64,000 bases of DNA from the NCBI GenBank assembly GCA_963923955.1, contig OZ000552.1:2170001-2234000 (forward strand), in the 5' to 3' direction. The position numbers and the translations under genes are program-made. The notes beneath the pieces were generated by a model. The model saw only the letters and a program-made list of their open reading frames with translations, was not told the origin of the DNA and searched no databases. Shown piece by piece: positions 1 through 8,692 of this stretch. Every line of letters starts with the position of its first letter. The first letter of the stretch is position 1. The stretch comes from G963923955 sp963923955. Its GTDB lineage: Bacteria; Pseudomonadota; Gammaproteobacteria; Eutrophobiales; Eutrophobiaceae.

Positions 1-1044
1 CTGCGCCGGATCATAGAGATGCAGACCACCGCCGGCAATCCGGAAGAGTTTCTGGAGAGTGTGAAGATCGATCTGTTCCCGGAATCCATCTACCTCTTCA
101 CGCCTAAGGGCCAGATCATCGAGCTGCCCAAAGGCGCCACCGCCGTTGACTTTGCCTATGCCATCCATACGGACGTGGGCAATAGCTGTGTCGGCATTCG
201 TATTGATCGGCGGCTGGTGCCGCTAGGCACCAAGCTCAGCACCGGCCAGACCGTGGAGGTAATCACCGTGCCCGGCGAACGCCCGGACCCGGCCTGGCTG
301 AATTTTGCCATTACCGCCAAGGCGCGTTCTAACATCCGCCATTTTCTAAAGGCGCTGCAAAAGGATGAGGCCATCGCATTAGGCAAGCGCCTGTTGATCC
401 GGGCGCTGAAGGCCATGGCCGTGGAGTATGATGGACTTGAGGAGTCGAGGCGTAAGAAAGTCTTGTGCGAACACCACATCGAAGATGAAGATGAACTGTT
501 ACAGGAAGTCGGCCTCGGCAACAAGATGGCGACCCTGATCGCCAGGCAATTAGTCAGCGAGCAGACAAGCGACTCGCAAGGGCAGGACAACGACAAACAG
601 GCCGTCTCGCCGCTTAGCATCAAGGGTACAGAAGGCATGGTGGTCAACTTCCCCAAGTGTTGCCTGCCCATCCCGGGCGACCCTATCCTGGGCTTTGTCA
701 CCGCCGGGCGCGGCATCGTGGTGCACCACCAGGGCTGTCCCAACGTTAGCGAATACCGCAATCATCCGGACAAGTGGCTCAGCGTGGAATGGGAAGGCAA
801 TATCAAGGGGGAATTCCCGACCGGTCTGCGCATTGATGTGACCAACCAGCGCGGCCTGCTGGCGAAGCTGGCGGCGGTGATTTCCGATCAGGGGGTGAAT
901 ATTCTGGATGTGGAGATGAAGGATCGGGATGATCGCTACAAGATGTTGCGGTTTGTGATCGAGGTGCGCGACCGCCAGCATCTGGCGCAGGTCATCCGCC
1001 GCCTGCACAGACTGCGGCATGTGACCAGGATCAGCCGCCGCTAA
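1..1044 (+). CDS. spoT: Bifunctional (p)ppGpp synthetase/hydrolase SpoT, C-terminal part (5' end outside window)
   Basis: The frame is open from base 1, so the gene enters from the left and only the regulatory half is seen. A TGS domain (FTPKGQIIELPKGATAVDFAY) lies near the left edge, a conserved Cys-Cys segment (KCCLPIPGDPILGF) follows near nucleotide 655, and the last ~75 residues form an ACT domain (LRIDVTNQRGLLAKLAAVIS). This is the RelA/SpoT layout. SpoT makes and degrades the stringent-response alarmone in the cytoplasm; the HD hydrolase and synthetase domains lie off-window, so the choice of SpoT over RelA rests on the preserved tail and general context. It ends convergently with ispG after a 39-bp gap. 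Confidence 0.9.
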   Translation: MRRIIEMQTTAGNPEEFLESVKIDLFPESIYLFTPKGQIIELPKGATAVDFAYAIHTDVGNSCVGIRIDRRLVPLGTKLSTGQTVEVITVPGERPDPAWLNFAITAKARSNIRHFLKALQKDEAIALGKRLLIRALKAMAVEYDGLEESRRKKVLCEHHIEDEDELLQEVGLGNKMATLIARQLVSEQTSDSQGQDNDKQAVSPLSIKGTEGMVVNFPKCCLPIPGDPILGFVTAGRGIVVHHQGCPNVSEYRNHPDKWLSVEWEGNIKGEFPTGLRIDVTNQRGLLAKLAAVISDQGVNILDVEMKDRDDRYKMLRFVIEVRDRQHLAQVIRRLHRLRHVTRISRR

Positions 1045-1083
1045 AAGAAGACAGACCGCACGGCGGGCGCAATCACAACGACT

Positions 1084-2307
1084 TTAAGAATAGCGGCGCG
1101 CCACATAATCATCCACAATCCGGCGAAATTCCTCGGCGATATTCTCGCCCTTTAAGGTGGTCGTTTTTTTTCCATCAATAAAGACCGGCGCAGCCGGCGC
1201 CTCCCCGGTGCCCGGCAGGCTGATGCCGATGTCCGCATGCTTGCTCTCGCCCGGGCCGTTGACCACACAACCCATCACCGCCAGGTTCATCTCTTCCACG
1301 CCGCGGTATTTCTGCCGCCAGATGGGCATCTGCGTCCTGACGTAGGCCTGAATATTCTCCGCCAACGTCTGAAAGACCGTGCTGGTCGTGCGCCCGCAAC
1401 CGGGACAGGCGGTTACCAGCGGCGTAAAGGAACGCAGGCCCATCGTCTGCAATATTTCCTGGCCAACGATCACCTCGTTAGCGCGCTCACCGCCCGGCTC
1501 CGGCGTGAGCGAGATGCGAATGGTATCGCCGATCCCCTCCTGCAACAGTACTGAGAGCGCGGCGGTGGAGGCGACGATCCCCTTCGAACCCATGCCGGCC
1601 TCGGTCAGGCCCAGGTGCAGGGCATAGTCACAGCGAGCGGCCAGTTCCCGATAGACGCTGACCAGCTTCTGCACGCCACTCACCTTGCAGGACAAGATGA
1701 TGCGCTCGCGCGCCAGGCCGATCGCCTCGGCCCGCTCGGCACTGCTAAGGGCAGACACAATCAGGGCCTCCTGCATCACGGCATCCGCCGCTAAAGGTTC
1801 ATCGCGCCGGGCGTTCTCATCCATCATCCGTGTCGCCAACTGCTGATCCAGGCTGCCCCAGTTCACGCCGATACGAATCGGCTTGTCATACTCAATGGCC
1901 TTCTCGATCATGACCGCAAACTGGCTGTCCCTCTTGCGCCCGAAACCCACATTGCCCGGGTTAATGCGATACTTGGCAAGCGCCGCAGCACAATCCGGAT
2001 ATTTTGTCAGCAGCTGATGGCCGTTGTAGTGAAAGTCGCCGATGAGCGGCACCTCACAGCCTTTTGCTGCGAGCTTGTCCCTAATGTTAGCGACCTGGCT
2101 TGCGGCGGCCTCATTATTCACCGTCACCCGCACCAACTCGGAGCCGGCGGCGGCCAATTCCAGGATCTGTTTGACCGTGGCGGCCGCATCCGCCGTGTCC
2201 GTATTGGTCATGGACTGGACAACGATCGGGGCCCCGCCACCGACCGTGACCGCGCCGATCGTAACGCCGACACTCTTTCTTCTTGGTAATGTCTGCTGCC
2301 AGGCCAT
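1084..2307 (-). CDS. ispG: 4-hydroxy-3-methylbut-2-en-1-yl diphosphate synthase
   Basis: IspG (GcpE) carries out the penultimate step of the MEP isoprenoid pathway, reductive ring opening of MEcPP to HMBPP, with a [4Fe-4S] cluster. The 407-residue length matches the bacterial short form. Cluster ligands are visible near the C-terminus: CPGCGR, then CVVNGPGE, giving three cysteines and the conserved Glu. The N-terminal TIM-barrel portion contains VQSMTNTDT and the RINPGN motif. ATG start. It is transcribed alone, convergent with spoT and divergent from fabA. Confidence 0.97.
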   Translation of the reverse strand: MAWQQTLPRRKSVGVTIGAVTVGGGAPIVVQSMTNTDTADAAATVKQILELAAAGSELVRVTVNNEAAASQVANIRDKLAAKGCEVPLIGDFHYNGHQLLTKYPDCAAALAKYRINPGNVGFGRKRDSQFAVMIEKAIEYDKPIRIGVNWGSLDQQLATRMMDENARRDEPLAADAVMQEALIVSALSSAERAEAIGLARERIILSCKVSGVQKLVSVYRELAARCDYALHLGLTEAGMGSKGIVASTAALSVLLQEGIGDTIRISLTPEPGGERANEVIVGQEILQTMGLRSFTPLVTACPGCGRTTSTVFQTLAENIQAYVRTQMPIWRQKYRGVEEMNLAVMGCVVNGPGESKHADIGISLPGTGEAPAAPVFIDGKKTTTLKGENIAEEFRRIVDDYVARRYS

Positions 2308-2447
2308 ATAATCCGCTCATCCGCTTACATTTGAGGGTGTTAAGTCTAGCCGGACGGGGATGACTGTCAAGCAAGGTGCCGGACTCCGGTTAGGTCCTTG
2401 CTGTTAAGAGAAAAAATAAAAACCGGCGTTTAAGATAATATTCGGCC

Positions 2448-2984
2448 ATGGCTGCAAACAAGAAGAATCATTATAGCCGGGAGGAATTGCTTGCCTGTGC
2501 GCGTGGCGAGATGTTCGGCCCAGGCAATGCCCAGCTGCCGCTGCCAGAGATGCTCATGTTTGACCGCATTATCGAGATTAACGACACGGGCGGCAGCGCC
2601 GGCAAGGGCGAGGTCATCGCTGAACTCGATATCAGCGAGGCGCTGTGGTTCTTTGCCTGTCATTTTCAGGGCGACCCGGTCATGCCCGGCTGTCTGGGCC
2701 TGGATGCGCTTTGGCAGCTGATCGGCTTCTTCCTCGGCTGGTCGGGTGCGCCGGGCCGCGGCCGCGCACTGGGCGCCGGGCAGGTGAAATTCAGCGGGGA
2801 GATCAGGCCGGAGAGCAGGCTGGTCACCTATCGCATAGACCTAAAACGCGTCATCCTGCGCAAGCTCATCATGGGGGTTGCTGATGGCCGTGTTGAAGTC
2901 GATGGCAAGACGATTTATACCGCTAAGGACCTGAAGGTTGGCCTGTTCACGGAAAGCCCGGCGCGGGACGCCTTAGATAAATAA
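2448..2984 (+). CDS. fabA: 3-hydroxydecanoyl-ACP dehydratase/isomerase
   Basis: FabA dehydrates 3-hydroxydecanoyl-ACP and isomerises the product to cis-3-decenoyl-ACP, the entry into unsaturated fatty acids. It is a hot-dog-fold enzyme of 178 residues, close to the usual 171-178. The active-site His72 and Asp86 are seen in CHFQGDPVMPGCLGLDA. It sits 15 bp before fabB, the classic fabAB operon that couples double-bond formation to its elongation and points to the anaerobic-type unsaturated fatty acid pathway. Confidence 0.97.
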   Translation: MAANKKNHYSREELLACARGEMFGPGNAQLPLPEMLMFDRIIEINDTGGSAGKGEVIAELDISEALWFFACHFQGDPVMPGCLGLDALWQLIGFFLGWSGAPGRGRALGAGQVKFSGEIRPESRLVTYRIDLKRVILRKLIMGVADGRVEVDGKTIYTAKDLKVGLFTESPARDALDK

Positions 2985-2999
2985 TTAAGAGATAAAGAA

Positions 3000-4217
3000 G
3001 TGAGACGCGTTGTTATTACCGGCCTCGGTATCAAATCCAGTATCGGCACCAACAGCCAAGAGGTCATCGCCTCCTTAAAGGCCGCGCGCTCCGGTGTGGA
3101 GTTCTCGCAAAAATACGCCGAGCTGGGCTTTCGCTCCCATCTGCATGCCCCGGTTCGTCTTGACTTGGATGAGTTGGTGGAGCGCAAGCTACGCCGTTTT
3201 ATGGGCGATGGCACCGCCTATGCCTATCTCGCCATGCAAGATGCCATTGCCGATGCTAATCTGGATGAAGCGCTCATCTCCAACCCGCGCACCGGTCTCA
3301 TCGTCGGCTCCGGCGGCTCGTCAACGGAGAATATGCTGGCCGTCACCGATACAGTGCGTGAACGCGGCGCACGCAAGGTCGGCCCGACGATGGTGCCGCG
3401 CATCATGTCCAGCACCTGCAGCGCCTGCCTGGCCACCTTTTATAAAATAAAAGGGCTGAATTATTCCATCAGCTCGGCCTGTGCCACCAGCGCGCACTGC
3501 ATCGGCAACGCCTATGAACAGATCCAGCTGGGCAAGCAAGACCTTGTCTTTGCTGGCGGCGGCGAAGAAGTACACTGGACGGATACGGTCTTGTTTGATG
3601 CGATGGGGGCCTTGTCATCCAAATACAATGCCAGTCCGAAAACGGCCTCCCGTCCCTTTGACGCCGGTCGGGATGGCTTTGTCATCTCCGGTGGCGGCGG
3701 CATCTTAGTGCTGGAAGAGTATGAACATGCCCTGGCGCGCCAGGCCGAGATCTACGCAGAGCTTGTCGGTTACGGCGCCAGCTCCGATGGCGTTGACATG
3801 GTGAAACCCTCCGGCGAGGGCGCGGTGCGCTGTATGCAATCGGCACTGGCAACGGTTGCTGCGCCCATTGATTACATCAACGCCCACGCAACCAGCACGC
3901 CTGCCGGCGATGTCAGTGAGCTGGGCGCAATACGGACGGTCTTTGCCGGGCAGGACATGCCGAAGATCAGCGCCACCAAGGCGCTGTCCGGCCATGGCCT
4001 GGGCGCCGCCGGTGTGAATGAGGCGATCTTCTCCTTGCTCATGCTCAAAGAGGACTTTCTCTGTCAATCCGCCAACATTGAGCAGCTTGATGAACAGGCT
4101 GCCGGCCTGCCTGTTGTTCTGCAGCGCATTGATAAGGCCGGCATAAAGACCGTCATGTCCAACAGCTTCGGTTTCGGCGGCACCAACGCCACATTGGTGT
4201 TTGCCAAAATGAAATAA
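3000..4217 (+). CDS. fabB: 3-oxoacyl-ACP synthase I
   Basis: FabB elongates cis-unsaturated acyl-ACPs by decarboxylative Claisen condensation. The thiolase-fold KAS I signature is complete: nucleophile Cys161 (SISSACATSAH), His296 (NAHATSTPAGD), Lys327 and His332 (KALSGHGLGAAG). Translation starts at a GTG (VRRVVITGLG), since no ATG fits the conserved N-terminus, and AAGAG/GAAG-type bases stand just upstream. It is co-transcribed with fabA. The 405-residue length matches E. coli FabB. Confidence 0.96.
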   Translation: MRRVVITGLGIKSSIGTNSQEVIASLKAARSGVEFSQKYAELGFRSHLHAPVRLDLDELVERKLRRFMGDGTAYAYLAMQDAIADANLDEALISNPRTGLIVGSGGSSTENMLAVTDTVRERGARKVGPTMVPRIMSSTCSACLATFYKIKGLNYSISSACATSAHCIGNAYEQIQLGKQDLVFAGGGEEVHWTDTVLFDAMGALSSKYNASPKTASRPFDAGRDGFVISGGGGILVLEEYEHALARQAEIYAELVGYGASSDGVDMVKPSGEGAVRCMQSALATVAAPIDYINAHATSTPAGDVSELGAIRTVFAGQDMPKISATKALSGHGLGAAGVNEAIFSLLMLKEDFLCQSANIEQLDEQAAGLPVVLQRIDKAGIKTVMSNSFGFGGTNATLVFAKMK

Positions 4218-4298
4218 GGACTTGGGCTGCTTGTGCAAGGAGTCGATTGCACATCACCTGCGCCCGTTAAAATTTTAACCCCTGACCGCAAACCGCTA

Positions 4299-5117
4299 AT
4301 GCAGCGCTGGTTCAAATCGTCTTTGTTAGTTCTCGCCATGCTGCTCGGTCATGCGGCGGCGGCACAAGAGCGCCTGCTGCTGGCGACAACAACCAGTACC
4401 CAAAATTCCGGCCTGCTGGAGGTGCTGAATCCGGCGTTTGAGGAGAAATACCCTATCAAGGTTGATGTCATTGCTGTCGGCAGCGGCCGGGCATTGAAGC
4501 TGGGTGAGAACGGCGATGTCGATCTCGTGCTTGTGCATGCCCCGGCGGCGGAGATGAGATTTGTTAATGGCGGCTATGGGATTGAGAGAGAGGCCGTGAT
4601 GCACAATGATTTTGTTATTTTAGGTCCCGCCGCCGACCCCGCCGGGCTGAAAAGCGCCGCTGGGCTTGTTGCTGCGATGGAGAAGATCAGCAAGGCAAAG
4701 ACGCCCTTCATCTCGCGCGGGGATGACTCAGGCACACACAAAAGGGAAAGGCAGCTGTGGGAAAGCGCCAACATCCAGCCGCAGGGCGACTGGTATTTAT
4801 CCGTTGGCCAGGGCATGGGGGCGGTGCTGCAGATCGCCAACGACAAGCTGGCCTACACCTTGGCCGATCGCGGCACCTATCTGGCCTATCTTGATAAGAG
4901 CGAGTTGGAGATTGTGTTCGAGAATGATGCTGCGCTGTTTAATCCCTATCACATCATCCTGGTCAATCCCGACCAACACCCGCATGTGAAGATAGACGCG
5001 GCACGGGCCTATTCAAGATTCATACGCAGCGAGGAGGGACAGAGACTCATTCACGAGTTTCGCATTAGTAACAGGCCGCTGTTTCATCCCAATGCCATCA
5101 AAATAGGTCGGCCATGA
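4299..5117 (+). CDS. Tungstate/molybdate-type ABC transporter substrate-binding protein (TupA-like)
   Basis: The protein has a signal peptide (MQRWFKSSLLVLAMLLGHAAAAQE) and the family hallmark TTTSTQNSGLLEVL just after it, then GSGRALKLGENGDVDLVLVHAP, typical of TupA/WtpA-like extracytoplasmic tungstate-binding proteins. The start was set at the ATG giving the signal peptide (272 residues); an upstream in-frame GTG would add 22 untypical residues. The usual permease (TupB) and ATPase (TupC) genes are not adjacent, so it looks like an orphan binding protein. Oxyanion specificity is inferred from family resemblance only. Confidence 0.85.
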   Translation: MQRWFKSSLLVLAMLLGHAAAAQERLLLATTTSTQNSGLLEVLNPAFEEKYPIKVDVIAVGSGRALKLGENGDVDLVLVHAPAAEMRFVNGGYGIEREAVMHNDFVILGPAADPAGLKSAAGLVAAMEKISKAKTPFISRGDDSGTHKRERQLWESANIQPQGDWYLSVGQGMGAVLQIANDKLAYTLADRGTYLAYLDKSELEIVFENDAALFNPYHIILVNPDQHPHVKIDAARAYSRFIRSEEGQRLIHEFRISNRPLFHPNAIKIGRP

Positions 5118-5189
5118 CTGCGGTCGGCGAGGCATTGACGCCAGTCCGCCGATCATGTCGCATCCAGGACAGCAACTTTGGCTTATCAC

Positions 5190-5819
5190 TCAAGCGCCTT
5201 TTTCCCAATGCAATATTCGATTATTCGCCGGCATGGCGTAATCTGCTTGCAAGTCCATCCCGGCATTCTCCGCCAGTTCGTTCAGCGCCGCAAAATCGCG
5301 GATGCCGCTCTGTGGGTCGCGCGCCTTTAGCCATTCGTCAAAACGGGCATTACTCGCACTGGTATAGCGGCCGCCATAATTGATCGGCCCGTACAAGACA
5401 AAGGCGCCTCCGGCCGGCAACATTCTGCCCACCCTGCGGAAAAAGGCACGGACTTCATCCCAATGCATAATATGCACGGTGTTGGCCGAGAACACGGCAT
5501 CCACCTGCAAGTCCGGCCAGTCGCCCTTTGCCACGTCCAGATCAAGAGGATAAAGCACATTGGACAGTCCGGCCTCATCCAGCCACATCCTAATGCCCGC
5601 ATGGCTCTCCTTGCAGTCGCTGGTGTGCCATTGCAGATGGGGAAGCCTGCGGCCGAAATAGACGGCATGCTGGCCAGTGCCGCTGCCGATCTCCAGCACC
5701 CTTTGGCAATCGCCGAAGATAGGGGCGATAACCGCCAGGATAGGCTCCCGATTGTTATCGCAGGCGGCCGCATAGGGTTTGTCTGCTGCCGTTACTAAAA
5801 ACTCTTTTGTCTCATTCAT
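5190..5819 (-). CDS. DUF938 family class I SAM-dependent methyltransferase
   Basis: A 209-residue protein with the SAM-binding motif I VLEIGSGTGQHAVYF (about residues 41-55) and the DUF938 signatures ANTVHIMHW and LYGPINYGGRYTSASNARFD. The substrate of the family is not established as far as I know. It ends convergently with the TupA-like gene and has no operon partner. ATG start. Confidence 0.88.
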   Translation of the reverse strand: MNETKEFLVTAADKPYAAACDNNREPILAVIAPIFGDCQRVLEIGSGTGQHAVYFGRRLPHLQWHTSDCKESHAGIRMWLDEAGLSNVLYPLDLDVAKGDWPDLQVDAVFSANTVHIMHWDEVRAFFRRVGRMLPAGGAFVLYGPINYGGRYTSASNARFDEWLKARDPQSGIRDFAALNELAENAGMDLQADYAMPANNRILHWEKGA

Positions 5820-6073
5820 AAACGCCGCAGCCCCTGGCGAGCCGGATTAAAAAGTGCTGAATACTGCCGGGCAGCGCCATTATCAAGCACAAACAAAGGC
5901 ACGGCAGGTGATGAACTTAATGCACTGTCTTCAAGTCTCATTATTTGTGTTAGAGCTCCAGCAAGCAGGGCGGTTTTATGACGATGTTGGAAGCCCCGTT
6001 TTCTTATTGGGTATGATACCCCGCAAGAGTATATTGGCATATTTAATGTGAAAATCTACAGCAGATCAAAGAG

Positions 6074-6778
6074 ATGGCCAACAGAAATAACCCCAACCAA
6101 CCACCGCAGGAGATCACGGAGATAGTGGTCACCGCAAGACGCCCCAACCGGCCAGACCCCTTCCCTTTTGGCCGGGATAATTCCGCCCAGCAACAGCAAG
6201 AACTAATAAACAGCTTGCTACGGAGGGATCAGGACGCTCCGGGCGAAGAAGGCTCTGATTCGCGCGAAGCAGAGTCTGACTGCTCTGCATCTGACTCAAG
6301 GCCCGATTCACAAGAGCAAACCGACTCAAATCGCAGATTGAGAAACCCTACCGGCGGACAGATTCGTGGACAAGACCCACCGCCTTGGGGTAGTGGTGTA
6401 TATGGTGCATCTCGTACTAATGAGGATGGTAAACCAATCGAACCACACAAGGGGGTGGATTATGTAGCAACGCCGGGACAACGTGTCGTTGCTGTGGCAG
6501 GTGGGGAAGTAACCAGGATTGGCCAGGTTTATAAGCATACTACATCCTATAAGCTTGTAGAAATAACTACTGGAGATTATAAAATTAGTCATTTTTATGT
6601 CTCTCCAGGATCCGGAATCGTAGCGGGCACACGCGTTACTTCCGGGCAGGTCATCGGCACCCAACAGAGTTTGGCACCCAAGCATCCAGGTATTACAGAA
6701 CATGTCCATGTAGATATTAAACGCAATGGTGAGCATATAGACCCAACCCCCTTGATTCCTGTGCCTTGTAGTGATTGA
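6074..6778 (+). CDS. M23-family (LytM-like) peptidase without signal peptide
   Basis: The C-terminal half (about residues 105-225) is an M23/lysostaphin-type zinc peptidase domain. The ligands are present: His125 and Asp129 in PHKGVDY, and His210/His212 in TEHVHVDI; His173 lies in the SHFYV strand. Such domains cleave peptidoglycan cross-links. The N-terminus has no signal peptide or TM segment. It begins with a short EIVVTARRP motif resembling the TonB-box-like N-terminal segments of some secreted or outer-membrane proteins, then a Gln/Asp/Ser/Glu-rich low-complexity linker (about 35-90). The ribosome-binding site is weak. It lies 57 bp before two tandem secreted paralogues. An export or effector role is inference. 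Confidence 0.75.
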   Translation: MANRNNPNQPPQEITEIVVTARRPNRPDPFPFGRDNSAQQQQELINSLLRRDQDAPGEEGSDSREAESDCSASDSRPDSQEQTDSNRRLRNPTGGQIRGQDPPPWGSGVYGASRTNEDGKPIEPHKGVDYVATPGQRVVAVAGGEVTRIGQVYKHTTSYKLVEITTGDYKISHFYVSPGSGIVAGTRVTSGQVIGTQQSLAPKHPGITEHVHVDIKRNGEHIDPTPLIPVPCSD

Positions 6779-6835
6779 TTACAACGGGGTGCGGATAAAT
6801 CCAGCCCCCATTGGATTCTTTTTCACAGTGAGAGT

Positions 6836-7678
6836 ATGAATATGAAAATGAGTGTTTGGCGATGGCGGCTTGTCGGTGCTGTTTTGGTTGTGGCCTCCGT
6901 TGGTGTCGGGGCGGCGGGAACCGGGTTTGACTGTGATACACCGGAAGGGCTGATTGAGTATTGCAAGAAGACCAAATTCGGTTTTGAATGCAGCGTTTCT
7001 GATCCGAAACTTTTCTCGCCCGCCCCTTCCTACGATGAGCTTCTATGTGCCGGGAACAAATATATGGCGGCGGCTGAACCTGAAGCCTATTGTAATGATC
7101 CGGATTTTTTTAAGTATTGTGATGAGACGGAAACCGGGATTGAATGTTTTATTCCAGAACATACTTCGTATTTCGATGGCAATGCATACAGCGTTGGTCC
7201 TTCACACAATGAACTTGTATGTGCCGCAGCCAGGCATACGGAGGCAGGAGAATACAAAGAAGCCGCCAAGGCGCTTGAAGCGGCGAGTATTAGAATTTTT
7301 TTCGAGACTCCCAATTTTTTACTGCTTCCCCGGCTGGCCTGGGCCTATTTCAAGGCCGGCGATCTTACCAAGGCTGTAGATACCCTGGCAAAGGCTGAAC
7401 TGACGCTTGCCGTAGATGTCGGGATACTAAAATGCGTAGAAGTAGATCATAAGCCTTATTATTATATTGTTCGATCTGACAATGATTATCGAATGAAGGG
7501 AGAGCTTTTTGATGAAGCAACGAGCATCATGTGCAGCGCTATCTATAATCATAGACGCTACGATCTCGGCTATGTGTTGTGGGAAGCAAAACGTGTACAG
7601 AAATATTTTGAGGTAAAACGGCGCATCGAAGAGGCAACCGGACAGCGAATCGAACCAGTACTCGGTTTCAATAAGTAA
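6836..7678 (+). CDS. Secreted Cys-rich protein with TPR-like segment, paralogue 1
   Basis: A 280-residue protein of no family I recognise. It has an N-terminal signal peptide (MKMSVWRWRLVGAVLVVASV...). Two imperfect repeats of about 45 residues follow (about 30-78 and 84-135), each with a YC...G.EC...P...ELVCA-type pattern that suggests paired disulfides. A helical stretch (LAWAYFKAGDLTKAVDTLAKAE) then resembles a TPR. The C-terminal sequence ends KRRIEEATGQRIEP. The next gene is a tandem duplicate. Probably periplasmic; the function is unknown. An immunity or inhibitor role toward the upstream M23 peptidase is possible but unproven. Confidence 0.7.
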   Translation: MNMKMSVWRWRLVGAVLVVASVGVGAAGTGFDCDTPEGLIEYCKKTKFGFECSVSDPKLFSPAPSYDELLCAGNKYMAAAEPEAYCNDPDFFKYCDETETGIECFIPEHTSYFDGNAYSVGPSHNELVCAAARHTEAGEYKEAAKALEAASIRIFFETPNFLLLPRLAWAYFKAGDLTKAVDTLAKAELTLAVDVGILKCVEVDHKPYYYIVRSDNDYRMKGELFDEATSIMCSAIYNHRRYDLGYVLWEAKRVQKYFEVKRRIEEATGQRIEPVLGFNK

Positions 7679-7726
7679 TCCATGCTCATTCAATCACCCC
7701 TGCTCTCCTCGCTTCGGGCCGCCGCA

Positions 7727-8620
7727 GTGAAGATGAAAATGAGTGTTTGGCGATGGCGGCTTGTCGGTATTGTTTTGGTTGTGGCCTCCGCCGGTGCCGG
7801 GGCGGGAACCGGGTTTGACTGTGATACGCCGGAGGGGCTGATTGAGTATTGCAAGAAGACCAAGTTCGGTTTTGAATGCAGTGTTCCTGAGCCGGAGCTT
7901 TTCTCGACTGAGCCTTCGTATGATGAGCTTCTATGTGCCGGGAACAAATATATGGCGGCGGCTGAACCTGAAGCCTATTGTAATGATCCGGATTTTTTTA
8001 AGCTTTGTGATGAGACTGAAATCGGGATTGAATGTTTTATTCCAGAACATACTTCGTATTTCGATGGCAATGCATACAGCGTTGGCCCTTCACGCAATGA
8101 GCTTGTATGTGCCGCAGCCAGGCATACGGAGGCAGGAGAATACAAGGCGTCCGTCAAATCGCTTGAGGCCGCAGATGCCAGAATTATTCACGAGGTTCCT
8201 CGTTTTGGTTTGTTGTCGCGGCTGGCCTGGGCCTACTTCAAGGCCGGCGATCTTGACAAGGCTGCAGATACCCTGGCAAAGGCTGAACTGACGCTTGCCA
8301 TATTGGTCGGGATACTAAAATGTGTGGAAGACAAGGATGGTTTTTATCTTGCCCGCACTGACATTATTCTTTGGCGTTTAAGACGCGAGGATGATTTTGA
8401 TCTTGATCAAGCTAGAGATGATCTTGCTATGACGGGAGAATTTATTGATGAGGTGAAGTCCAGAATGTGCGGCGCTGCCTATGACTACGTTTATGAACAC
8501 GAATCTCTTGAGTATGTACTTTCGGATGCGAAAAGCGTGGCGGAGTATTTTGAGGTAAAACGGCGCATCGAAGAGGCAACCGGACAGCGCATCGAACCAA
8601 TACTCGGTTTCAATAAGTAA
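7727..8620 (+). CDS. Secreted Cys-rich protein with TPR-like segment, paralogue 2
   Basis: A tandem duplicate of the preceding gene. The signal peptide, both Cys repeats, the TPR-like segment and the last ~25 residues are nearly identical. The region between the TPR-like segment and the C-terminus is diverged and carries an extra acidic insertion (RREDDFDLDQARDDLA), making it longer. The GTG at 7727 corresponds to the ATG of paralogue 1; an in-frame ATG two codons later (7733) is equally possible, and an upstream ATG at 7682 would add a non-homologous extension. The 3' ends of both copies share the same bases past the stop (TAATCCATGCTCATTCAA), marking the duplication junctions. Confidence 0.68.
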   Translation: MKMKMSVWRWRLVGIVLVVASAGAGAGTGFDCDTPEGLIEYCKKTKFGFECSVPEPELFSTEPSYDELLCAGNKYMAAAEPEAYCNDPDFFKLCDETEIGIECFIPEHTSYFDGNAYSVGPSRNELVCAAARHTEAGEYKASVKSLEAADARIIHEVPRFGLLSRLAWAYFKAGDLDKAADTLAKAELTLAILVGILKCVEDKDGFYLARTDIILWRLRREDDFDLDQARDDLAMTGEFIDEVKSRMCGAAYDYVYEHESLEYVLSDAKSVAEYFEVKRRIEEATGQRIEPILGFNK

Positions 8621-8692
8621 TCCATGCTCATTCAAGCTGCTCGCTGGTCAAGCACTCCTCTTTTCAAGACAGGCAAATGTTCATCCGAAACG

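Noticed and set aside
5854..6051. 65-codon plus-strand frame before the M23 gene
   Set aside because: No ribosome-binding site, no recognisable domain, and composition like non-coding sequence. It cannot be excluded as a small protein but is not supported.
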